From Aedes albopictus (taxonomy: Eukaryota > Arthropoda > Insecta > Diptera > Culicidae): a stretch of 64,000 bases of DNA. The position numbers were made by a program, and so were the translations under genes. The notes beneath the pieces are model-generated. The model searched no databases. It was not told the origin of the DNA and saw only the letters and a list, made by a program, of their open reading frames with translations. Shown here in pieces: positions 56,453 through 64,000 of this stretch. Position 1 is the stretch's first letter. The number at the start of each line of letters is the position of its first letter. The DNA is taken from positions 67,448,580 through 67,512,579 of the forward strand of contig NC_085138.1 of assembly GCF_035046485.1 (NCBI RefSeq). The letters run 5' to 3'.

Positions 56453-56524
56453 TGTTCTGTGGCTTAGTTGGTTAAAGCGCCGGACTAGTGATACAGAGCC
56501 GTGGGTTCGAATCCCACCAAAACA
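56453..56524 (+). other. tRNA-Thr(AGT)-like sequence, best copy of a small repeat
   Basis: Acceptor arms TGTTCTG/CAAAACA pair at 6 of 7 positions; the D stem GCTT/AAGC and T arm GTGGGTTCGAATCCCAC are intact; the anticodon loop CTAGTGA would give AGT. The anticodon stem (CCGGA/TACAG) is broken, so a functional tRNA is unlikely. Relatives at 40363 and 44345 share upstream sequence, indicating a tRNA-derived repeat. Confidence 0.65.
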
Positions 56525-56554
56525 AGTATTAAGTTTTTCACAAATCTATCTATC

Positions 56555-56735
56555 CTTGTGGAGCGGACCTGGTGTGATGGTTAGAACACTTGACTATCAC
56601 GCCGAGGACCTGGGATCGAATCCCACTCCCGACAAACTCACAAAAAAAATGTTAGTTTTTCCTTCGGAAGGGAAGTAAATGGTGGGTTCCGAGATGAACT
56701 AGCATAGTGCTAAAAATCTCGTTAATACAGATAAA
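56555..56735 (+). mobile_element. SINE-B copy 3
   Basis: Same head and body as the 15330 copy (GTGTGATGGTTAGAACACTT, GGATCGAATCCCA, CTTCGGAAGGGAAGTA). A 13-bp duplication AAATCTATCTATC occurs at 56542-56554 and 56736-56748. Five extra bases precede the usual head. Confidence 0.9.
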
Positions 56736-56759
56736 AAATCTATCTATCAATTTGTCAAT

Positions 56760-57040
56760 TAAACGTACATTGCCATAAATGCTTCCATATCTTCGAAATG
56801 AAAGTTTCCATGAATTTCTTCTTTAATTTTTTCAGAAGAACTTCTACGGATTTCTTCGAAAATAATTCCAGTTACTCCTTCTACAACCTATTATGAATTC
56901 ATTCAATTCGTCCAATGGATGCTTAAAAAAATTTCAGGGATTTTTTCTATCCCTTCAATTGTTCCTCTAAGGTGTTTTTTTTCTAGATGTTTTTTCCTGT
57001 ATTCTTGTATAAAATCTCTTATTGATTCCTTCAGAATTTG
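56760..57040 (+). repeat. Decayed 12-mer tract
   Basis: TTTCTTCGAAAATAATTCC-type words, phase lost. Broken by the SINE that follows. Confidence 0.5.
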
Positions 57041-57044
57041 AAGA

Positions 57045-57242
57045 CACGGACACGTTTAATGCTTCCAGTGAGCTATTTGCTCTTCGAAGGAAGCACCACA
57101 CAAGTCAACGGACTAGTATGCAACGCCCAGTGGCACAGCCGAAAACTTTTCCTGACAGCTGCGGCAGGAATCGAACCAGCGCTCCTTAGCACGATGCGAC
57201 TAAAGGCTTGGTGACCTTAGCCGCATGACCACGAAGCGACAA
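57045..57242 (-). mobile_element. tRNA-derived SINE ('SINE-D'), minus strand
   Basis: The complement reads GTCGCTTCGTGGTCATGCGG, then a B box GGTTCGATTCC (complement at 57167-57177), then a body. Target duplication not resolved. Distinct from SINE-B and SINE-C by body sequence. Confidence 0.7.
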
Positions 57243-57249
57243 TGATTTT

Positions 57250-58138
57250 CTTCAGAGTATAATTTATGGATACCTTCGTGAGAAAAATTTCCAAGGATTC
57301 CTTCAAAGATTCTTCCAGGGAAAACTTTCGTTCGAGATTTCGTCCAGGGTTGACTTCAGTTCCTGCACGATCTCATACAGAGTTTTGCTTCTGGAATTTG
57401 GGCGATTCACCCATATATCCTTGATTTATTACTTTCAGAGATTCCTGCAGGAAATCCACTAGTAACTCCTTCAGAAAATCGTTCAGGGTGTTCTTCTTTT
57501 CATTCTCTTAGAAATTCCTCCAGGACTTCTTCTGAGGAGACCTCTGAGAGTTTCTCCTTGGAGGATTCTTTCACATATTTCTCCAGAAATTTTCTACTTA
57601 AATTTCTTTTGAAATTTCACAAAAGATTTTCCAAGAAATAATTTTGTAGCTTTATCAATTTGTTTTTCCAGATACTCTTTCAAGGATTCCTTTAAAATAC
57701 GCCATCGGATTCCTTCGAGAATGTCTTTAGAAAATAAACAGTAATTCTTCGATTCCATTTATTTGAAAATTTCATCATGAGATTCTTTCAAAAAATCCAC
57801 AATGGTTTTTCTTTTGAGGTTCATCAGATATTCCTGCAGGAATGTTTTCAGGAAATCTTTGCTCATATTTTTGAGAAATTTAGCTGGATTCCTTCAGATG
57901 TTTTCCAGGGACTACTTCAAGAATTCCTCCAGTGGTTTTAACTGGAGCACGACCACAGATTTCTTCAGAAATTCCTTGTGGAATTTATTTAGAAAGTATT
58001 CCAAAAAATATTTTAGAAAATCAATCATAGTTTTCTTCAGAAATATCTCTAGATACCCTGAAGAAGAAATTTCTACATTGATTATTCTTTCCGAAATTCC
58101 TATAAGAGATTCATATAAAAAAAACCTTCCAGGCAATT
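57250..58138 (+). repeat. Decayed 12-mer tract
   Basis: AAATTCCTCCAGGACTTCTT and similar units with frequent breaks. Open frames 57802-58140 and 57912-58136 oppose each other and are repeat-derived. Confidence 0.7.
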
Positions 58139-58990
58139 AATTAACAGAGTAAATCAGCAGATCGTAACTAAGTCTATTACCGAAACAAAACTCACTACTA
58201 AAGCATTCCTTTTTACGACTCCTCTCATCCAAACAACCTCGCAATCCTCTTATCGAATGCCACACCTCCCTCCACATCCATGATTCCCTAATAATCATTC
58301 CCAATTTGTAGCCCAGCTAGCTAGTCATTTCGGAATTCCCCCACGAAAACTCCGAGAAAAAAAAATCCGTGCACCTAATTAGCAGAAGAAATCTTTTCCA
58401 AAGTCTGGTGTGCCGCCTCAAAACTTTTCATTCCGCCTGCTGCAGCAACTGCCTGCTGGCTGCCTTTGTTCTCGCTAATTCCGTAGGCTCATCTCGCAGC
58501 GTGAGCCAGCCAAGTTTGGATTGGATGGGCTGGTAGGGGCGCCTGGAAATTTAATTACGACATGAGAAAAATCCAATCAAAATCATGTAATCTAATTTGC
58601 GCTTTTATTTCTCGGTCGAGAGAGGCAGGCCGGCTTGCGTGTGCCTTTGGCTGGTTTCGATTTAGGGCGGAAAAATCACGAATAATGTTTTCTGGTTTTT
58701 CTTTTTCATTCGGATGTGAGGCGGGTGCTGTCTTTGTCGGCAAATAGTATGACGACGACGACGACAATGAGAATAGCAATAGATATCTCAACAGCAGCAG
58801 AAGCAGTGGCAGGCTCTATGGATTATCCGGCAGATCGTCGTGGGAAAACACAGTCGAAAGCGAGTGCCTAAAACCGTCCAGCCAAGCGAGTGCAATCACA
58901 TTCGAGAATGTGGAGGATGGGACGGACGATTCCCGAGAAAGAAGGAAGAATAGCATTAAAACTTTTTATTAAGTCAGTACTTCACTAAGC
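58139..58990. other. Low-copy-looking sequence before the satellite core
   Basis: GC-balanced, with GACGACGACGACGAC at 58751-58765 and opposing short ORFs at 58555-58791. No recognised domain. Confidence 0.4.
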
Positions 58991-59794
58991 ATTTCGTCAA
59001 AGTATTCCTCCATGAATTCCGCCGGGAATTTCTCCTGGAATTCCTTATGTAATTTCTTCAGGAATTCCTTACGGATTTTTTTTTCAGGAATTTCTCCATG
59101 TATTCCTCCGGAAATTCCCCCAGAAATTCCTCCACAATTTCTTTCAAAATTTCCTCTACGAATTCCTTCAGGAATTCCTGCAGGGATTTCTTCTGAAATT
59201 TCTCAAGGAATTCTCCAAGAATTTCTCCAGGAATTTCTCCAGGAATTTCTCCAGGAATTCCTCCAGGATTTTCTCCAGGAATTCCTTCAGGGATTCCTCC
59301 AGGAATTCCTCCAGGAATTTCTCTTGGAATTCCTCCAGGAATTTCTCCTGGAATGCCTCCAGGAATTTCTATAGGAGTTTCTCCAGGAATTACTCCAGAT
59401 ATTTCTCCAGGAATTCCACCAGAAATTTCTCCAGGAATTCGTCGGAAATTTCTGTATGAATTTTTCCAGGAATTTTTCCAAGAATTTCTCCAGGAATTCC
59501 GAGAGGAATTTCTCCAGGAATTCCTCCAGGAATTTCTTCAGGAATTCCTTCAGGAATTTCTTCAGGAATTCCTCCAGGATTTTCTCCAGAAACTCCTCAA
59601 GAAATTTCTGCAGGAATTCGTCCAAGAATTTCTTTAAGAATTCCTCCAAAAATTTCTCCAGGAGTTCCTCCAGGAATTTCTCCAGGAATTCCTCCAGGAA
59701 TTTCTCCAGGAATTCCTTCAGGAATTTCTCCAGGAACTCCTTCAGGAATTCCTCCAGGATTTTCTCCAGAAATTCCTCGTGGAATTTCTCTTAA

Positions 59795-60390
59795 ATAATT
59801 CCCAGAATCCTGATAGGGCTTTCTTCAAGAGTTCTTTCTTGGATTCCTCCAGGAATTCATCCAGAAATTTCTCCAGCGATTCCTCTAGGAATTCACCTAA
59901 AAAGCCCTCGAAGGATTCCTCCAGAAATTCTTCAAGAAATTTCTCCGGGATTTCCTTCAGGAATTCCTTTAGGAATTTCGTCAGGAATTTCTCCAGGAAT
60001 TTTTCAAAAGATTTCTCAAGGAATTCTTCCAGCAGTTCCTCCAAGAATTTCTCTAGGAATTCCACCAGGAGTCCTCCAGGAATTTCTCCAGAAATTTCTC
60101 CAGGAATTTGCCCAGGAATTTGTCCAGGAATTTCTCCAGGAATTTCTCCAGGAATTTCTCCAGCATTTTCTCCAGGAATTTCTCCGAGAAATCCTTCAGA
60201 AGTTTCTCCTGGAATTCCTCCAGAAATTTTTCCAGAAATTCTTCGTGGAATTTCTCTTGAATTATTCCCAGAATCCTAATAGGGCTTTCTTCAGGAGTTC
60301 TTTCTTGGATTCCTCCAGGAAATTCATCCATAAATTTCTCCAGCGATTCCTCTAGGAATTCACCTAAAAAGCCCTCGAAGGATTCCTTCA
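59795..60390 (+). repeat. ~466-bp higher-order repeat within the satellite
   Basis: A non-12-mer landmark (CCCAGAATCCTGATAGGGCT) at 59801 recurs at 60267 (…CCTAATAGGG…), followed in both by TTCTTTCTTGGATTCCTCCA and CACCTAAAAAGCCCTCGAAG. A diverged third version lies at about 62450-62570. The offset of 466 is not a multiple of 12. Confidence 0.8.
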
Positions 60391-62680
60391 GAAAATCCTC
60401 AAGGAATTTCTCCGGTATTTCCTTCAGGAATTCCTTCAGGAATTTCTTCAGAAATTTCTCAAAAGATTTCTCAGGGAATTCTTCCAGCCATTCCTCCAAG
60501 AATTTCTCTAGGAATTCCACCAGGAATTCGTCCAGGAATTTCTCCAGGAATTTCTCCAGGAGTTTCTCCAGCAATTTCTCCAGGAATTTCTCCGAGAAAT
60601 CCTTCAGAAATTTCTCCAGGAATTCCTCCAGGAATTCCTCCAGGAATTCCTCCAGGAATTCCTCTAGGTAATCCTCCAAGAATTTCTCCAGGAATTCCTC
60701 GAGAAATTTCTCCAGAATTTTCTCCAGAAATTCCTCCAAGAATTCCTCCAGGAATTCCTCCAAAAATTCCTTCAGAGATTCCTCCAGGAATTCCTCCAGG
60801 AATTTCTCCTGGAATTCCTCCAGGAATTTCTCCTGGAATTCCTCCAGGAATTTCTCCTGGAATTCCTCCAGGAATTTCTCCTGGAATTCCTCCAGGAATT
60901 TCTGCTGGAATTCCTCTAGAAATTTGTACAGGAGTTTTTTAAGGAATTCCTCCAGGAGTTTCTCCAGGAATTCCACCAGAAATTTCTCCAGGAATTTCTC
61001 CGAGAAATCCTTTAGAAATTTCTACAGGAATTCCTCCAGGAATTTCTCCAGGAATTCCTCGAGGAATTTTTCCAAGAAGTCCACCAGAAATTTCTCCAGA
61101 AATTTCTCCAGGAATTCCTCCAAGAATTCCTCCAGGAATTCCTCCAAGTATTCCTCCAGGAATTCCTCCAAAAATTCCTTCAGGGATTCCTCCAGGAATT
61201 CCTTCAGGAATTTTTCCTGGAGTTCCTTCAGGAATTTTTCCTGGAATTCCTTCAGGAATTTCTACAGGAGTTTCTCCAGAAATTCCTCCAGGAATTTCTC
61301 CAGGAATTCCTGGAGGAATTTCTCCAGGAATTTCTCAGAGAAATCCTTCAGAAATTTCTCCAGGAATTCGTCCAGGAGTTTCTCCAGGAATTCCTCCAGG
61401 AATTTCTCCAGGAATTCCACCAGAAATTTTTCCAGGAATTTCTAAAGCAATTTCTCCAGGATTTTCTCCGAGAAATCCTTCAGAAATTTCTCCAGGAATT
61501 TCTGAACAAATTCCTCAATGAATTTCTCCAGAAATTTCTCCAGGAATTTTTCCAGAAATTCGTCCAGGAATTTCTCCAGAAATTCCTCCAGGAATTTCTC
61601 CAGAAATTCCTCCAGGAATTTCTCCAGAAATTCCTCCAGGAATTTCTCCAGAAATTCCTCCAGGAATTTCTCCAGAAATTCCTCCAGGAATTTCTCCAGA
61701 AATTCCTCCAGGAATTTCTCCAGAAATTGCTCCAGGAATTTCTCCAAGAATTCCTCCAGGAATTTCTCCAGAAATTCCTCCCGGAAATTCTCCAGAAATT
61801 CATCCTGGAATTTCTCCAGAAATTCATCCAGGAATTTCTTTAGGAATTTCTCCAGAAATTCCTCCAGGAATTTCTCTAGAAATTCATTCAGGAATTTCTC
61901 CAGGAATTCCTCCAGGAATTTCTCTAGGAATTCCTCCAGTAATTTCTGCAGGGATTCCTCCAGGAATTTCTCCAAGGATTTTTCCAGGAATTCCTCCAGC
62001 AATTTCTCTAGGAGATTCTCCAGAAATTATTCCAGGAATTTCTCCAGAAATTCCTCCAGGAATTTCTCCAGGAAATCCTCCAGGAATTCCACCATGTATT
62101 TCTCCAGGAATTAGTTTAAGAATTTCTCCAGGAATTCCTCCAGGAATTTCTCCAGGAATTCTTCAAAGATTTCTCCAGAAATTCCTCAAGAATTCCCCCA
62201 GCACTTTCTCTATAGATGCCTTCAGGAATTCCTCCAGAAATTCCTCCGCGAATTCCTCCAGGAATTCTTTCAGTGATTTCTACTTGAATTCCCTTGAAAA
62301 TTCCCCCAGTGATTTTTCATGTTATTGCTACAGGAATTTTTCCCGGGATTCCTCTAGGGATTTCTCAAGAAGTTTCCTCAGGATTTTCCACATATATTAA
62401 TCCAAGGATTCCTCAAGGGATTTCGTAAGTCATTTTTTTTAGATATTATTCTCAGAATCCCACTAGATATTCCTTCTGGAGATCTTTTTTGGAAACCTCC
62501 AGAAATTCCTCCAGGAATTTCTCCAGTGATTTCTCTAGAAATTCACCCAAAAAATTTTCGAGGAATTCCTCCTGAAATATTTTCACGAATTTCACCAGGA
62601 ATTCCTCCAGGAACTTCTACTCGAATTCCTCTAGAGATTTCACCAGGAAATCCTCCAGGAATTACTCCAGGAATTCCTCC

Positions 62681-63725
62681 AGCAATTCCTCCATGAGTTC
62701 CTCCAGCAATTCCTCCATGAGTTCCTCCAGGAATTCCTCAAGGAATTCCTCCAGAAATTCCTCCAGAAATTCCTCCAGAAATTCCTCCAGGAATTCCTTC
62801 AGAAATTCCTCCAGGAATTTCTCCAGGAATTCCTCCAGGAATTTTTCCAGGAATTCCTCCAGGAATTTCTCCAGGAATTCCTCCAGGAATTTCTCCAGGA
62901 ATTCCTCCAGGAATTTCTCCAGAAATTCCTCCAGGAGTTCCTCCAGGAATTCCTCCAGGAATTCCTCTAGAAGTTTCTCCAGGGATTCCTTCAGGAATTT
63001 CTCCACGAATTTCTCCAGTAAATCCTCCAGGAATTCCTCCAGAAATTTCTCCAGGAATTCCTCCAGAAATTCCTCCCGGAATTGCTCCAGAAATCCCTCC
63101 AGAAAATCCTCCAGGAATTCCTCCAGAAATTCCTCCAGGAATTCCTCCAGAAATTCCTTCAGGAATTTGTCCAGAAATTCCTCCTGGAATTCCTCCAGAA
63201 ATTCCTTCAGGAATTCCTCCAGAAATTCCTCCAGAAATTCCTCCAGGAGTTCCTTCAGAAATTCCTCCAGGAATTTCTCCAGGAATTCCTCCAGGAATTT
63301 CTCCAGGAATTCCTCCAGCAATTCCTCCATGAGTTCCTCCAGCAATTCCTCCATGAGCTCCTCCAGGAATTCCTCCAGGAATTCCTCCAGAAACTCCTCC
63401 AGAAATTTCTCCAGGAATTCCTTCAGAAATTCCTCCAGGAATTTCTCCAGGAATTCCTCCAGGAATTTCTCCAGGAATTCCTCCAGGAATTTCTCCAGGA
63501 ATTCCTCCAGGAATTTCTCCAGGAATTCCTCCAGGAATTTCTCCAGGAATTCCTCCAGGAGTTCCTCCAGGAATTCCTCCAGGCATTCCTCCAGAAGTTT
63601 CTCCAGGGATTCCTTCAGGAATTTCTCCACGAATTTCTCCAGAAAATCCTCCAGGAATTCCTCCAGAAATTCCTCCAGGAATTCCTCCAGAAATTCCTCC
63701 CGGAATTGCTCCAGAAATTCCTCCA
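62681..63725 (+). repeat. ~624-636-bp higher-order repeat within the satellite
   Basis: The variant pair GCAATTCCTCCATGAGTTCC, doubled, starts near 62682 and again near 63318 (offset 636). The later landmark CTCCACGAATTTCTCCAG is at 63001 and 63625 (offset 624). The two offsets differ by one 12-bp unit, as expected from slippage or unequal exchange. Confidence 0.82.
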
Positions 63726-64000
63726 GAAATTCTTCCAGATTTTCCTCCAGGAATTCCTCCAGAAATTCCTCCAGGAATTCGTCCAGAAATTCCTCCAGAA
63801 ATTCGTCCAGAAATTCCTCCAGGAATTCCTCCAGAAATTCCTCCAGGAATTCCTCCAGAAATTCCTCCAGGAATTCCTCCAGAAATTCCTCCAGGAATTC
63901 CTCCAGAAATTCCTCCAGGAATTCCTCCAGAAATTCCTCCAGGAATTCCTCCAGAAATTCCTCCAGGAATTCCTCCAGAAATTCCTTCAGGAATTTGTCC

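Larger units (their letters stand above)
58991..64000 (+). repeat. Dense, near-pristine 12/24-bp satellite array, runs off the window
   Basis: Consecutive CCAGGAATT(C/T)CT units, in the right part alternating with CCAGAAATTCCT to give a 24-bp period (63840-63990 is almost perfect). Each unit holds the palindrome AGGAATTCCT and frequent EcoRI-type GAATTC words. Frames stay open for up to 322 codons on the minus strand (62662-63630) and 307 codons (60053-60976), giving runs of EEFLEKF, but several frames on both strands are open at once. Sequence uniformity increases towards the right edge. Confidence 0.97.

Noticed and set aside
56453..56524. Functional tRNA-Thr gene
   Set aside because: The anticodon stem is mismatched and related decayed copies share upstream sequence, so a tRNA-derived repeat is more likely.
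60053..60976. 307-codon minus-strand ORF of EEFLEKF repeats as a protein gene
   Set aside because: It is a translation of the 12-bp satellite; overlapping frames on both strands are equally open and there is no promoter, splice or domain support.
58991..64000. CRISPR-like array
   Set aside because: Units are 12-24 bp without unique spacers, in a eukaryotic TE-rich context; this is satellite DNA.

Overview
This 64 kb window looks like mosquito DNA, most probably Aedes (Ae. aegypti or a close relative). The evidence is a tRNA-derived SINE with a full 11-bp target duplication that I recognise as Feilai-like, many decayed non-LTR retrotransposons, long-TIR MITEs, Helitrons and a Penelope-like element, all embedded in AT-rich non-coding sequence. 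I find no convincing intact host protein-coding gene, rRNA gene or functional tRNA gene. Every recognisable protein match is a transposable-element protein, and each is broken. Long open frames in the satellite are by-products of a 12-bp period.

The backbone is one simple repeat family, a 12-bp unit close to CCAGGAATTCCT or CCAGGAATTTCT, often alternating with CCAGAAATTCCT to give a 24-bp period. It is almost pristine from 58991 to the right edge, moderately decayed at 1-1318, 22.7-24.7 kb and 50.9-52.6 kb, and very decayed at 12.5-13.1, 35.6-38.3 and 43-46.9 kb. Some blocks run on the opposite strand.

Left third (1-19.3 kb): a Penelope-like element (1331-2521) with inverted terminal repeats carrying hammerhead-ribozyme-like cores and a GIY-YIG endonuclease ORF; a Feilai-like SINE (5585-5875); a non-LTR retrotransposon ('LINE-A') pseudogene split into 6764-7485 and 10701-12405 by a 3.2-kb TIR element that itself carries a Helitron; a MITE nested inside a MITE (13114-14337); a tRNA-SINE; a PIF/Harbinger-like MITE; and a minus-strand LINE-A copy (17604-19268) interrupted by a SINE.

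Middle (19.3-49 kb): decayed 12-mer tracts, small MITEs, a Jockey/CR1-type LINE pseudogene (28440-31375) split by a TIR element, a cluster of inverted Penelope-LTR-like segments (32605-33240), a candidate 3.6-kb hAT-like element (35190-38833) filled with decayed 12-mers, a palindromic MITE, and a second member of the CCCGA-TIR family (41747-42992) with its own Helitron.

Right third (49-64 kb): a degenerate ~300-bp tandem repeat, 12-mer tracts hit by a SINE and a 576-bp palindromic MITE, a tRNA-Thr-like repeat, more SINEs, and the dense satellite with higher-order repeats of about 466 bp and 624-636 bp. The window reads as layered insertions: old satellite, then LINEs and TIR elements, then SINEs, MITEs and Helitrons with visible target duplications. 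Low-copy-looking blocks (about 5.9-6.7, 14.6-16.8, 24.7-25.3, 31.7-32.5, 33.3-34.2, 47.4-49.1, 55.0-55.6 and 58.1-59.0 kb) could be intronic or intergenic host sequence.
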